Source of the DNA: Ensifer sp. PDNC004 | GTDB lineage: Bacteria > Pseudomonadota > Alphaproteobacteria > Rhizobiales > Rhizobiaceae | Direction of reading: 5' to 3' | NCBI RefSeq assembly: GCF_016919405.1 | Contig: NZ_CP070352.1 | Coordinates: forward strand, 496,001 to 560,000 | Length of the DNA: 64,000 nt | Part shown: one piece after another, positions 24,756 through 34,211 of the stretch | Numbering within the stretch: position 1 is the first letter of the stretch | Layout of the letters: each line of letters begins with the position of its first letter | Translations under genes and position numbers: made by a program | The notes under the pieces: model-generated | What the model was told of the DNA's origin: nothing | Database searches by the model: none | The model's input: the letters and a program-made list of their open reading frames with translations, nothing else

Positions 24756-26657
24756 TCAGCCTTCCTGTTCGATCCAGAAGGTGTCGGGTTTGTAGACACC
24801 GAAATAGCAAGTGGGGTCGAAGCCGTAGAGCGCAGTGTCAGGCACGTTCCTCAGCTTCTTTGCCACGAGGATCGGCTGGAGCGAGGCGTTGACGATGCCG
24901 ATCGAGAACACCTGGTCGGTGTAGATCGAGAGCATCCGGCTCCAGATCTCCGTCCGCTCGGCGTCCTCGGCCGAATGCCGCCAGCGCTGCAGCAGTTCCG
25001 TCAGTTCGACGGCTGCCGGAAGGTCCGGAGCCTGGCCCATTTCGCCGTGGGAAAGATAGTTCAGCCCCCAGACCGGCCATTGCAGCTGGTCGTCGGCGGT
25101 CGGCGCAAGCTGGCCGGGGTTCATGCTGGCCGTCGGCACGCCATTGTCTATGCCGAACCACATCGACATGATGATCTCGCCACCGACGGCGCGGCTGCGG
25201 AACGTGTCGCGCTGCGATGTCCGGATGAAGAGCGATATCCCGACCTTCTGCCAATAGTCGGTGATGAGCTGCAGCACGTCCGTCTCGAGCGTGCTCTCGC
25301 CCGCCGTCTCCACGACGATCTGCGCTGCGCGCCCGTCGGAAAGAATGCGGATGCCGTCGCTGCCCTTCTTGGTGAGGCCCGCCTCGTCGAGCAGTGCATT
25401 GGCCTGCTCCGGATCATGGGCGACCCAGGCACTGGCAAACTCCGGCCGGAAGAGCGGGCTGTCCGGCAGAACGGTATCGGCGCTTTCCTTGGTCAGGCCG
25501 TAGAACACCGCCTTGTTGATTTCGGTGCGGTCGATCGCAAGCGATAGAGCGCGGCGAACGCGTACGTCCTGTAGCAGCGCCCGCCAAACCTCGTCCGAGC
25601 AATTGAGATTGGGAAGCAGCGCCAGGCGCGAGCCCTGCGTCTTCTTCCACAGAAGCACCTTCACCGGATAGCGCTTCTCGGAATCCTTGAGGAAGGTATA
25701 GTCGACGAAGTCGATGGCGGTCGCCTGCAGGTCGCTTTCGCCGGTGCCGGTCTTGGCCGGGATCAACGCCGAGGAACTGACGCTGAGCACGAACTTGTCG
25801 ATATAGGGTAGCTGCAGGCCGTTCTCGTCGACGCGATGGTAGTAAGGATTGCGCTCGAAGACGAATTGTTCGGCCGGAAGCGGCGTCGTGTTGCGCCAGG
25901 GATCGAGCGTCGGCAGATCCGGGTTTTCCGGGCGGTAGGAACGGGCCATGCGCATATGCAGCTGGCTCCATTTCTTGACCCGCTCTTCCTTCATCAGCGC
26001 CTTGAGCTTGTCTTCTTCCTGATACTTCTCATGGAACTGTTTCAGGTAGGCCGACGGCATCACCACCACCATGGGCTGGGGGCCGGCGAGCTTCTGCAGG
26101 AAGTCGGGATTGGGCGTCGACCAGGAGTAGCGCACGGTGCGTTCGTCGATGATCTCGAACTTGGCAGCCTCGCCATCCATGACCAGCGCCGTCGGCAGCC
26201 CGGCCGGGCTCAGCTTTTCGTTGTTGAGAACGTCGTCCCAGCAATAGCGGAAATCTTCCGACGTCAGCGGCGTGCCGTCGGACCATTTGTGGCCTTCGCG
26301 GATGTGGAAGGTGAAGATGCGGTCCTCGACCGTTTCGAAGCTTTCGAGAACGTCCGGTTCGATCTTCAGCGCCTCGTCGAAGCCGACCAGGCGGGCATAG
26401 CCGTAGATCGTCATCAGGCGGATGTCCTTGGCGCTGCCGATCAGCATCCGCACCTCGCCACCATACTTGCCGGGCTGGCGCCCCATGGCTGCGACGTTGA
26501 TGACGCGCGGCGTCTTCGGCAGACGCTCGGCAAGCGGCGGCAGCTTGCCGTCGGCAATCTGCTTTTCCCAGAACGCGGGCTCGCCCGAAGCCGCAAAGAG
26601 CCGCTTCGGCAGAGCCACGGTCGCAAGCAATGCCAGTACAGTTCGGCGGGTGATCAT
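24756..26657 (-). CDS. ABC transporter substrate-binding protein, peptide/opine family 5
   Basis: A 633-residue periplasmic solute-binding protein. The N-terminus [24 protein letters not shown] is a signal sequence with a twin-Arg, so Tat export is possible. EDRIFTFHIREGHKWSDGTPLTSEDFRYCWDD in residues of about 105-140 is the family 5 signature region. Its length exceeds the usual 520-550 residues. The ligand could be a peptide, opine or oligosaccharide; sequence alone does not say. It overlaps the ATPase gene by four bases (ATGA) and precedes both permeases. Confidence 0.88.
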   Translation of the reverse strand: MITRRTVLALLATVALPKRLFAASGEPAFWEKQIADGKLPPLAERLPKTPRVINVAAMGRQPGKYGGEVRMLIGSAKDIRLMTIYGYARLVGFDEALKIEPDVLESFETVEDRIFTFHIREGHKWSDGTPLTSEDFRYCWDDVLNNEKLSPAGLPTALVMDGEAAKFEIIDERTVRYSWSTPNPDFLQKLAGPQPMVVVMPSAYLKQFHEKYQEEDKLKALMKEERVKKWSQLHMRMARSYRPENPDLPTLDPWRNTTPLPAEQFVFERNPYYHRVDENGLQLPYIDKFVLSVSSSALIPAKTGTGESDLQATAIDFVDYTFLKDSEKRYPVKVLLWKKTQGSRLALLPNLNCSDEVWRALLQDVRVRRALSLAIDRTEINKAVFYGLTKESADTVLPDSPLFRPEFASAWVAHDPEQANALLDEAGLTKKGSDGIRILSDGRAAQIVVETAGESTLETDVLQLITDYWQKVGISLFIRTSQRDTFRSRAVGGEIIMSMWFGIDNGVPTASMNPGQLAPTADDQLQWPVWGLNYLSHGEMGQAPDLPAAVELTELLQRWRHSAEDAERTEIWSRMLSIYTDQVFSIGIVNASLQPILVAKKLRNVPDTALYGFDPTCYFGVYKPDTFWIEQEG

Positions 26658-28546
26658 GGCCGCAACTCCCTTGCATCCACGGATCGGCGTGCCAGCACGA
26701 TGTGGTCACCGCCGAGATCCGCGGGGATCAGCGCGTCGCCGGCATCGTCGTCCCGGAACTGTGGCCCCCAGCGCCGCATGTCCGAACCTTCGCTGTCCTT
26801 CAGCCGTTCGAAATCAAGGGGCCGGTCGAGATCCGGGTAAGGGACCGCCGCCAGCAGCGACTTGGTATAGGGATGAACCGGATTGCGCATCAGCACCTCG
26901 CGCGGCGCCAGTTCGACGATCCGCCCGGCGCACATCACGGCGATACGATCGGCCATGTAGTCGACGACCGCGAGATTGTGCGAGATGAACAGGCAGGTCA
27001 GCCCCAGCTCCTTCTGCAGATCCTTGAGCAGGTTGAGGATCTGCGCCTGGACGGAAACGTCGAGCGCCGACACCGGCTCGTCGCAGATCAGCAGTTCCGG
27101 CACGAGCGCAAGCGCACGCGCAATGCCGATGCGCTGGCGTTGGCCGCCCGAGAACGAATGCGGGTAGCGGTTGATGAAGCGCTGGTCGAGGCCGACGGCC
27201 TGCAACAGCGAACGCACCGTCTCGACGCGCGACTTCGCCGTACCGCGGCTGTGGATCTCCAGCGGCTCGCTGAGAATGTTCTTGACGGTCATGCGCGGCG
27301 AGAGCGAGGAGACCGGATCCTGGAAGACCATCTGGATCTTGGATCGCATGGCCTTGAGGTCGTCGCCCCGCACCTTCAGGACATCGACCGGTCCCTCGCC
27401 ATTGTCGAAGGTCACCGAGCCCCGGTCGGGCGTGATGGCGCGCATCAGGATCTTGCTGACAGTGGTCTTGCCGCAGCCGCTTTCCCCGACGAGGCCAAGG
27501 CACTCACCACGGCGGATGTCGAAGCTGACATCGTCGACGGCGCGATGCAGCGTATTTTCGCCACCGCCGAACCAGGACGATTTCCGCGTTCCGTAGGTCT
27601 TCGAGACATTACGGACGGACAACAGCACATCGGGACCGGTGCGCCGGTCGGCCGCCGAGGTCCCGAGCAGCGTGCCGGCCTTGACCGGCACTTCGCGCAG
27701 CGCCTTCAGCCGTTCGCCAGGCTTCATGTCGAAATGCGGTACCGCGGCCATCAGCCCCTTGAGATAGGGATGCTGCGGGTTGCGGAAAATCGCCTCGACC
27801 GGACCGGCCTCGACGATCTGGCCGTGATAGATCACCACAACTTCGTCGGCCATGTTGGCGACAACGCCAAGGTCATGAGTGATCAGCAGCATGGCCATGT
27901 TGAGCTTGACCTGAAGCTCGCGCAGGAGTTTCAGGATCTGCGCCTGAACCGTCACGTCGAGCGCCGTCGTCGGCTCGTCGGCGATCAGCAGCGCCGGCCG
28001 GCAGATCAATGCCATCGCGATCATCGCGCGCTGGCGCATGCCGCCCGAAAGCTCGAACGGATACATGTCGTAGGCGCGCTTCGGGTTGGCAAAACCCACA
28101 TAGCCGAGCAGCTCTTCCGTTCGCGCCCGACGTTCCGCCTTTTCCGCGTCCGTGTGGATCTTCAGAACTTCGGAAATCTGGTTTCCGATCGTGTGGAGCG
28201 GCGACAGCGATGTCATCGGCTCCTGGAAAATCTTGCTGATGCGCGTGCCGCGCAGGGCACGAATCTCCTCCCCTTCCCGCTCGAGCGAGAGCAGGTCGAT
28301 CGGCTTTGCCGCCGTCGTCGGGTCGTTGAACAAAATTTTGCCACCAACCTTGGCGACGTTGGGCAAAATGCCCATCACCGCCTGGCTGATTGCGGATTTC
28401 CCCGATCCGGACTCGCCGACGAGCGCCGTCACCTTGCCGGGCAAAATCCTGAAATTCGCGTTATTGACGGCTTGAACTTCGCCGCCGAGCACCGAAAATG
28501 TGATCCGCAGACCTTCAACTCGTAGCAGGTCCGCCCCAGATGTCAT
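26654..28546 (-). CDS. Fused double ATP-binding protein of oligopeptide-type importer
   Basis: A 630-residue protein joining DppD-like and DppF-like ATPases. NBD1 has GESGSGKS, signature ELSGGMRQR and [15 protein letters not shown]2 has GESGCGKTT, signature SFSGGQRQR and [12 protein letters not shown]. Each half is followed by the oligopeptide ABC C-terminal region (HPYLKGL and [15 protein letters not shown]). All catalytic residues are present. It is the first gene of the operon, an order (ATPase, binding protein, two permeases) less common than binding protein first. The 123-base region upstream should hold the operon promoter. Confidence 0.92.
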   Translation of the reverse strand: MTSGADLLRVEGLRITFSVLGGEVQAVNNANFRILPGKVTALVGESGSGKSAISQAVMGILPNVAKVGGKILFNDPTTAAKPIDLLSLEREGEEIRALRGTRISKIFQEPMTSLSPLHTIGNQISEVLKIHTDAEKAERRARTEELLGYVGFANPKRAYDMYPFELSGGMRQRAMIAMALICRPALLIADEPTTALDVTVQAQILKLLRELQVKLNMAMLLITHDLGVVANMADEVVVIYHGQIVEAGPVEAIFRNPQHPYLKGLMAAVPHFDMKPGERLKALREVPVKAGTLLGTSAADRRTGPDVLLSVRNVSKTYGTRKSSWFGGGENTLHRAVDDVSFDIRRGECLGLVGESGCGKTTVSKILMRAITPDRGSVTFDNGEGPVDVLKVRGDDLKAMRSKIQMVFQDPVSSLSPRMTVKNILSEPLEIHSRGTAKSRVETVRSLLQAVGLDQRFINRYPHSFSGGQRQRIGIARALALVPELLICDEPVSALDVSVQAQILNLLKDLQKELGLTCLFISHNLAVVDYMADRIAVMCAGRIVELAPREVLMRNPVHPYTKSLLAAVPYPDLDRPLDFERLKDSEGSDMRRWGPQFRDDDAGDALIPADLGGDHIVLARRSVDARELRP

Positions 28547-28669
28547 AGCAGCACGCTTCCCTCATTGCTTTTTATCCGCCGCCTCTAAAAAAAGACTAGC
28601 GCAGCTTCTAAGGGCTGTCCAGCACACCCGGTGGCAGACGAGGCCATACCCACCTGCATCTTCAGATGG

Positions 28670-29620
28670 TTAGAACGAAGGGCAGGCACCGCCCTTCAAC
28701 ACGTCGGCGCAATTGGGCGAGCGTCGAAAGTCGTCGTAAAACAGCGTCCAGTTGGCGTCATCGGCCGCCCGGTAGGGGCCGAACTTGAAGTACTGGTTCT
28801 TGCCGAGCCCCTTATCGTCGTGGCCGATATGGCCGGTCACCGTGATGATCGGCTTGTCGTTGGCGAACAGTTCGATGCGCCCCGTGCCATTGGCTCCCGG
28901 CAGCGTGTAGATCGCGAAATCGATCCAGCCGGACTTCGGGTCGGGCAACGGATTGCCGTGGCTCGTCACCTTGATCGCATCGGTGCACGCATTGAAGAGA
29001 CTGCCGTCAATCAGCTCCCAATTGTTGTCCGCCGCGACCAGCATGCGCATCTGGTTGACGCCCGGCCGTCCCCAAACGGGAACTTCACCCGGCTTGCAGC
29101 TCGCCGGCTTTCCCTCAGGACCGGCCGAGAGTGGCGCGATATAGTTCGTTTCCACCGTGGCGAAGAGCTTGCCAGCCTCGAGCCTCAGGGCGAGGAACGG
29201 GCTGAAATCGCCCTCCGCACCCGGGTCGATCTCGCGCTTCCACTGGGCGATCAGATAACGATGGTCCTCGTTCGGGATCGGGTCGGCAAACTTGACGGCA
29301 AAGCCATACCAAACGCCCTGGTCGTAGGGCACACGCAGTGCCGTCTTCTCCCAGATCTCGGCCCGCTCGCTGCAACCGTCGAGCGAATCAGGACAGGTCG
29401 GAACGACGCTCAGCTTGAGCGCGCCGTTGCCGTTGTGCTTGACGTCGCCCTGAAACTCCACCGTGCCGGCGGTCTGTTCGAAATTCTCGCGATAGTAGAG
29501 CCCGCCCTCAGGCGCGAAATCCCGCCCCTCAAAGCCGTCGGAAAGCTTGGTTTCCCATGGCTGCGCCATCGCGCTCCCGGCCATGAGGATGGAAGCGGCG
29601 AAAAGGACGGTACGAAACAT
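28670..29620 (-). CDS. Secreted polysaccharide lyase, heparin-lyase-I-like family
   Basis: A 316-residue protein with a clear signal peptide (MFRTVLFAASILMAGSAMAQ). The mature part has jelly-roll lyase features: DGFEGRDFAPEGGLYYREN at the start, CSERAEIW in the middle, YLIAQWKRE and the late block WIDFAIYTLPGANGTGRIELF. This resembles the heparin lyase I family (PF14099-type), whose rhizobial members may cut acidic polysaccharides. Two Cys pairs could form disulfides. It starts eight bases after the stop of the cyclase gene on the same strand, so they may be one transcript. Substrate unknown; the neighbouring UDP-sugar dehydrogenase makes a uronic-acid polymer plausible. Confidence 0.75.
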   Translation of the reverse strand: MFRTVLFAASILMAGSAMAQPWETKLSDGFEGRDFAPEGGLYYRENFEQTAGTVEFQGDVKHNGNGALKLSVVPTCPDSLDGCSERAEIWEKTALRVPYDQGVWYGFAVKFADPIPNEDHRYLIAQWKREIDPGAEGDFSPFLALRLEAGKLFATVETNYIAPLSAGPEGKPASCKPGEVPVWGRPGVNQMRMLVAADNNWELIDGSLFNACTDAIKVTSHGNPLPDPKSGWIDFAIYTLPGANGTGRIELFANDKPIITVTGHIGHDDKGLGKNQYFKFGPYRAADDANWTLFYDDFRRSPNCADVLKGGACPSF

Positions 29621-29628
29621 TCTTCACC

Positions 29629-30978
29629 CTACTGAAGCATCTTGTCGATCAGGCCGCGCGGCGGCTGCAGCGGACGCGTATTGCGATGAAGCAGCATGAC
29701 ATGCTCCGCCTCGGAAAGTCCATCCTGCAACACGTCGTCGAAGCGTTCGTCGGCCCTTGCGAGCAAGGCCGCGTCGTTGGGGTAGAGGATCGTGAATTTC
29801 TGCCGGACGCCCCGGAGCTTTTCCTGGCCGAGGGCCGTCCAGTCACCGCCGCAATAATTGACGAAGGCTTCGCTTGCGACGACGCTGTGGGCGTATTTCT
29901 TGGTCAGGTTCTGCAGCCTCTGGACTTCATTGACGGCGGAACCGAAGGCCGAGAACGTTAGCCGGTCGCGCAGGCCCACATTGCCGAACATCACGTTGCC
30001 CACATGCAGGCCGATGCCGTAGCCGATCGGATCGCGTGCCTGCTTACGCCGCTCCCCGTTCAGCATGTCCATGCGGGCGGTTGCCGCGCGCACGGCGGCA
30101 AAGGCCTCGCGAGCGGCAAATTCCGAGGGCTCCTTGTGGCGCCCACAGGGATAGACGGCGATGAAGCCGTCACCGACGAAACTCAGAATATGACCGCCGT
30201 TGCGGTTGAAGGGGGCTGCGATCGCATCGAAATATGTATTCAGCGTCTCGATATAGGACTGACGCCCTTCCTTTTCCGCAAGCATCGTCGAGCGGCGCAT
30301 GTCGCCCATGACGAGGATGGCGCGCACGGTCTCGCCGTCGCCGCGGCGAACCTGGCCGCTCATTACGCGTCGGCCGGCGCTGGAGCCGAGATAGGTGGTC
30401 AGCATGTTGTCGGCGAGCTTGCCGAGCACCGCCATCTTTGCGGCGACCGCCAGGTGATATTGCAGCTTCAAAAGCGCGCCGATCACGTCATCTGTAAAAC
30501 CGCCGTGGCGATCGGTCGTCCAGGAGCCGACCATGCCGTGGCCTGAATCGGCGCCCAGCGACTGCATGAAGGCTAGATAATCCGTTGCCCCCATCTCCTT
30601 GAGGTCGTCGAAGATCGGAAATTCGGACGGCGTATCCTGGTAGAGGCGTCGGCGGACATGCTCGAGATTGTTATTGAGAAGGTAGTAATAGGGGCTCTGC
30701 AGGAAGCGCTCGGGATTGAGCGCCAGTTCCTCGTGCCGAAGGCCGCTGACCTCCACGCCCTTGCCGCGCACCCAGGTGAACCCCAGCGCATCATAAAGCG
30801 GGTGCAGCATCGAGAAGGAAAGATGGACACGCATCAGCGGCAGGCCGGCGGCCGCCAACCGCTCGCAGAAGCCCTTGACGATCGTCTCCAGCGGCGCGTC
30901 GCTCAGCGATGTGCGCATCAGCCAGTCGGCGACCTTGTCGATGAGGATTTCGGATACGTTGTCGTTCGTCGGGCCCAT
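29629..30978 (-). CDS. Class III adenylate/guanylate cyclase-domain protein
   Basis: A 449-residue soluble protein. The N-terminal half (about 1-200) is an uncharacterised sensor region seen with rhizobial cyclases (LMRVHLSFSMLHPLYDALGF). The C-terminal half is the cyclase domain: AILVMGDMRRSTMLAE holds the first metal Asp, FVGDGFIAVYP the second, and GIGLHVGNVMFGNVG follows. The ATG at 30978 has an AGGA site about nine bases upstream; longer versions lack one. It would make cAMP or cGMP. It lies divergently from the nucleotide-sugar dehydrogenase and directly before the lyase gene. Confidence 0.85.
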   Translation of the reverse strand: MGPTNDNVSEILIDKVADWLMRTSLSDAPLETIVKGFCERLAAAGLPLMRVHLSFSMLHPLYDALGFTWVRGKGVEVSGLRHEELALNPERFLQSPYYYLLNNNLEHVRRRLYQDTPSEFPIFDDLKEMGATDYLAFMQSLGADSGHGMVGSWTTDRHGGFTDDVIGALLKLQYHLAVAAKMAVLGKLADNMLTTYLGSSAGRRVMSGQVRRGDGETVRAILVMGDMRRSTMLAEKEGRQSYIETLNTYFDAIAAPFNRNGGHILSFVGDGFIAVYPCGRHKEPSEFAAREAFAAVRAATARMDMLNGERRKQARDPIGYGIGLHVGNVMFGNVGLRDRLTFSAFGSAVNEVQRLQNLTKKYAHSVVASEAFVNYCGGDWTALGQEKLRGVRQKFTILYPNDAALLARADERFDDVLQDGLSEAEHVMLLHRNTRPLQPPRGLIDKMLQ

Positions 30979-31363
30979 TTCGCGTCCTCGCATGACAGAC
31001 CGTCCCACGTCAGCATCCGGAGACGGCGAACGCCCCGGCAATTTGCCGGTTCATGTTCGCGGTGGATGATGATGATGAGCCGTGCCCGTTAAGAAAATGC
31101 TCCAACCGATTCCGGCGTCGATGACGTGCAGGCACCCGAAATGCGGCACTTGTATGTTGCAGATATTCACGCGCGCCGCCAATTTCCAGAGGCGGACGAA
31201 GATTTTTCCGACCTGTTGCAGCACGAAGATTTGATAGCCGGCTCAACGGCCTACCGACGGCGGCAGCGCCGCACCTCGCTTGACTTGGGGCTTGTTTCTC
31301 TCCAACAAACCACGACATGTTCGCGCGCCGCGCCTGTCTGTCCACGAGATCCGGAACCGAAAC
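30979..31363. promoter_or_regulatory. Divergent region between cyclase and nucleotide-sugar dehydrogenase genes
   Basis: A gap of about 385 bases with no supported gene. It should carry the promoters of both divergent genes. Its rightmost part includes an open extension of the dehydrogenase frame starting at a TTG (31280) without a ribosome binding site, which I do not regard as coding. No clear operator was seen. Confidence 0.4.
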
Positions 31364-32701
31364 TTGACCTCACCTCATTTCGAAAGCCTGCTGTCGTCAA
31401 TCTCCGCCCGGAGCGCCAAGGTCGGCGTCATCGGGCTCGGCTATGTCGGCCTGCCATTGGCGATCGCCGCGGCTCGCGCGGGCTATTCCGTCATCGGTTT
31501 CGACATCGATCCCGGCAAAATCGTCGCGCTCGACGCAGGCAAATCCTATATCGGCGCGGTCTCGGATGCTGTTCTTGCGCAGGAGAGCAGTGCCGGCCGC
31601 TTCCGTTCCACGACGGATTTTCTCGAACTGTCCCGTTGCGACGTGATCGTCATCTGCGTGCCGACGCCCCTGACCAAATATCGTGACCCGGACCTTTCCT
31701 TCGTCGAAAAGACGTCTAGCGCGATCGCCGCGACCCTGCGCCCCGCCCAACTCATCGTCCTGGAATCGACCACCTACCCCGGCACGACCGATGGCATCGT
31801 GCGCAGCATCCTCGAGGAAACCGGGCTCAAGTCCGGCGCCGAGTTCTTCGTCGGCTTTTCACCGGAACGCGAAGACCCCGGCAATCCGGTCTATGAGACC
31901 GTGAGCATTCCGAAGGTTGTCGCCGGCGACGGGCCCGAGGCGTCAAAGCTGATGGAGGCGTTCTACGCCTCCGTGGTCAAGACCGTCGTGCCGGTCTCGT
32001 CCAACGCCACGGCGGAAGCCGTGAAGCTCACCGAGAATATCTTCCGCTCGGTCAACATCGCGCTCGTCAACGAATTGAAGATCGTCTACGAGGCGATGGG
32101 CATCGATGTCTGGGAAGTGATCGAGGCGGCCAAGACCAAGCCGTTCGGCTACATGCCGTTCTATCCCGGCCCCGGCCTCGGCGGCCACTGTATTCCGATC
32201 GACCCCTTCTACCTCACCTGGAAGTCGCGCGAGTACGAACTGCCGACGCGCTTCATCGAGCTTGCCGGCGAGATCAACTCGGCCATGCCGCGCCACGTCG
32301 TCAGCCGGCTGGCCGAAGCACTGGACCGGCACGCGGGCAAGGCGCTCAGCCGCTCCAACGTCCTCGTCATCGGCCTCGCCTACAAGAAGAACGTTCCCGA
32401 TATTCGCGAGAGCCCTTCGCTGCGCCTGATCGAACTGATCGAGGAGCGTGGCGGCCGTACCGCCTATCACGACCCCTACGTCGCCGAGATCCCGCCGACA
32501 CGCGAATATGCTGCTCTGAAGGGCCGCCGTTCGGTGACGCTCGACGAGCCCACGGTGGCGGCGTTCGACGCCGTGCTGATCGCCACCGACCACGATCAGG
32601 TGGACTACGCGGCCCTCGCCAAGTGGGCGCCGCTCATCGTCGATACCCGCAACGTCTTCCACCGCAACGGCCTGACAGGCAGCCACATCATCAAGGCTTA
32701 A
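31364..32701 (+). CDS. UDP-N-acetylglucosamine/UDP-glucose-type 6-dehydrogenase (WbpA/TviB-like)
   Basis: A 445-residue cytoplasmic enzyme. VGVIGLGYVGLPLAIAAA is the NAD-binding motif; VSSNATAEAVKLTENIFRS is the conserved central helix; the catalytic Cys is in PGPGLGGHCIPIDPFYLTW, closest to WbpA/TviB enzymes that oxidise UDP-HexNAc to the uronate; KKNVPDIRESPSL is the C-terminal signature. It supplies a uronic acid precursor for polysaccharide. TTG at 31364 is preferred because GGA lies nearby upstream and the length then fits the family. A hairpin lies directly downstream. Confidence 0.88.
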   Translation: MTSPHFESLLSSISARSAKVGVIGLGYVGLPLAIAAARAGYSVIGFDIDPGKIVALDAGKSYIGAVSDAVLAQESSAGRFRSTTDFLELSRCDVIVICVPTPLTKYRDPDLSFVEKTSSAIAATLRPAQLIVLESTTYPGTTDGIVRSILEETGLKSGAEFFVGFSPEREDPGNPVYETVSIPKVVAGDGPEASKLMEAFYASVVKTVVPVSSNATAEAVKLTENIFRSVNIALVNELKIVYEAMGIDVWEVIEAAKTKPFGYMPFYPGPGLGGHCIPIDPFYLTWKSREYELPTRFIELAGEINSAMPRHVVSRLAEALDRHAGKALSRSNVLVIGLAYKKNVPDIRESPSLRLIELIEERGGRTAYHDPYVAEIPPTREYAALKGRRSVTLDEPTVAAFDAVLIATDHDQVDYAALAKWAPLIVDTRNVFHRNGLTGSHIIKA

Positions 32702-32722
32702 GCGCAACGGTCGACGCGCGCC

Positions 32723-32738
32723 CCTTTGTCTGCAAAGG
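32723..32738. terminator. Small hairpin between convergent genes
   Basis: CCTTTG-TCTG-CAAAGG forms a perfect six-pair stem with a four-base loop, filling the gap between the dehydrogenase stop and the DUF3095 gene stop. It has no T-run, so a bidirectional terminator is only possible. Confidence 0.35.
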
Positions 32739-33932
32739 TTAGGCAGTGCCACCCGCGACGGGGGGAGCGGCCTTGTTGCGCGCCAGCGCAGCCTTGAGAT
32801 GGCTCGCCGCCACCGCATAGCCGCCGGAGGCCCCATCGACGAAGTGCATGTGGTCGCGGGCCATCGGCGTCGGCACGATGCAGGTCATCAGAGCCGAATC
32901 CTGCCGGTGCAGGCCATAGTGCCCGACGCCCTCTGCCTCTGCCCGCTGCAACCGCGCCTCGATCCGCTCAAGCCGCGCGGCGCTGATATCGATCGTCATT
33001 TTCAGGCCGTCGTCGAATTTGCGGAAGTCGGTATTGTCGGCAAGATCGCGGCGGTAACGGTTCGTATCGAAGGGCCCGAGGTTCCAGCCCATGCGAAGGC
33101 AGACGAAAAGTGCCAGCGTCTGCACGGTGATGAAGCAGCGTTTCAGGAAACGTCGCCCCGGGGGCGCAGCGGCACGTGTCTCGGTGTCGATCCCCTGGAA
33201 GGAGAACCGCGCGGTCGGCCCGAGCTCGGGGACGGGGTGCCCCCCGCGATCTTCCTCGCCGGCAAGCGCGACGACGTCGGCGATCAGCGCCTGAAATTCC
33301 GGGCCGTTGCCTTTCGCCCCGGGCACCGCGATGATCGAGGCGATGGTGCCATGTCGGGACTCGATCGGGTTCCAGCGACAGGAAAGGCCGGTCAGGTCCG
33401 GCCGGCTTCCGGCAGGGGCCGCCGCGACGTGGTAGCGCCCAGCCTTCATTGCCGCTTCGGCCCAGCTTGCGCCGCCGCCTGCAAACATCGCGTAGGAAAC
33501 CTCGTCGCTCGCTTTGAAGCGGGCGACGCGCATGTCGAGTCCTTGCTGGCGAATGTCGCTGACCGGAACGAGCGCGGTCCGCAACTCAAGGTCAAGTTCC
33601 TCCGCCACCCAGGTCTTCACCGCCGCCAGCGCATCCCGCGCCCGGTCGGCCATCGAGGCCGGCAGCGCCGCCAAGGCGCCATCCCCCCCGAATACGAAGG
33701 GCATCGTCTTTTCTTCGAGCACGTTCATCAGGGCGGATATGACGCTCGCGCCGGCCATGTTGACCGTCTTGTAGCGGCCGTCGGCAATCGCACCGGTCGA
33801 ATTGACGATATCGGCCACTGCCACCACCCAGCCGTCCGGCAACGGCCGGTAATTCGCCTCGTCCGCGACCCCTTCGAAGGCGTCAAACAGCGGCACGCTA
33901 TCGTAAAATCGCCCTTTCATTGCCTCAGCCAT
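32739..33932 (-). CDS. DUF3095 protein (divergent nucleotide-cyclase fold)
   Basis: A 397-residue protein matching DUF3095: GWVVAVADIVNSTGAIADGRYKTVNMAG near residue 35-60 is cyclase-like, and FVFGGDGALAALP corresponds to the second metal-binding hairpin. The C-terminal half includes the typical FKRCFITVQTLALF and DGLKMTIDIS blocks. DUF3095 is related to class III cyclases, but whether it makes a cyclic nucleotide is not established. ATG at 33932 has GAGGC upstream. It is divergent from the MBL hydrolase gene. Confidence 0.82.
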   Translation of the reverse strand: MAEAMKGRFYDSVPLFDAFEGVADEANYRPLPDGWVVAVADIVNSTGAIADGRYKTVNMAGASVISALMNVLEEKTMPFVFGGDGALAALPASMADRARDALAAVKTWVAEELDLELRTALVPVSDIRQQGLDMRVARFKASDEVSYAMFAGGGASWAEAAMKAGRYHVAAAPAGSRPDLTGLSCRWNPIESRHGTIASIIAVPGAKGNGPEFQALIADVVALAGEEDRGGHPVPELGPTARFSFQGIDTETRAAAPPGRRFLKRCFITVQTLALFVCLRMGWNLGPFDTNRYRRDLADNTDFRKFDDGLKMTIDISAARLERIEARLQRAEAEGVGHYGLHRQDSALMTCIVPTPMARDHMHFVDGASGGYAVAASHLKAALARNKAAPPVAGGTA

Positions 33933-34072
33933 CAGCGCCTCGATCTTCGCTCGCCCTTAACGTTCGATAGATAATTCACGCAGGAGCGCAACAAAAAGTT
34001 TCATTGGCTGTTACCACGGGGACACCTCTTTCTGGTTCGATGGCCTAGAAGACATGCGAGGAGCGGATTTGG

Positions 34073-34114
34073 ATGGAGCGGGACTTGGCGACGCGAAGGT
34101 TAGTTTCCAAATAA
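34073..34114 (+). other. Possible 13-codon leader ORF upstream of MBL gene
   Basis: An ATG preceded by GAGGAG at about nine bases opens a reading frame of 13 codons (MERDLATRRLVSK). It ends 97 bases before the MBL hydrolase start. It has the look of an upstream leader peptide, but nothing in its codons points to an amino-acid sensor and chance is a real alternative. Confidence 0.2.
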
Positions 34115-34169
34115 TAACCCATGGCATTGCAGGGGTGTGGCCATCTGTGCTTGTTTAACAGTCACACAA

Positions 34170-34184
34170 GGATCAAAATGATCC
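34170..34184. promoter_or_regulatory. Dyad GGATCA-AAA-TGATCC upstream of MBL gene
   Basis: A perfect six-pair inverted repeat with a three-base centre lies 27 bases before the MBL start codon. It could be an operator for a dimeric repressor or an mRNA stem near the ribosome binding site. No other copy was noticed in the window. Confidence 0.35.
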
Positions 34185-34211
34185 AAGCGTGCGTAGTGAA
34201 GCCGAAACTGA

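Noticed and set aside
28570..28610. T-run on the minus strand upstream of the importer operon, considered as a terminator
   Set aside because: No GC-rich stem of useful length precedes it, and it lies upstream of the operon rather than at a gene end.
31280..31363. Earlier TTG start for the nucleotide-sugar dehydrogenase
   Set aside because: No ribosome binding site precedes it and the extra 28 residues do not fit the family; the TTG at 31364 is better placed.
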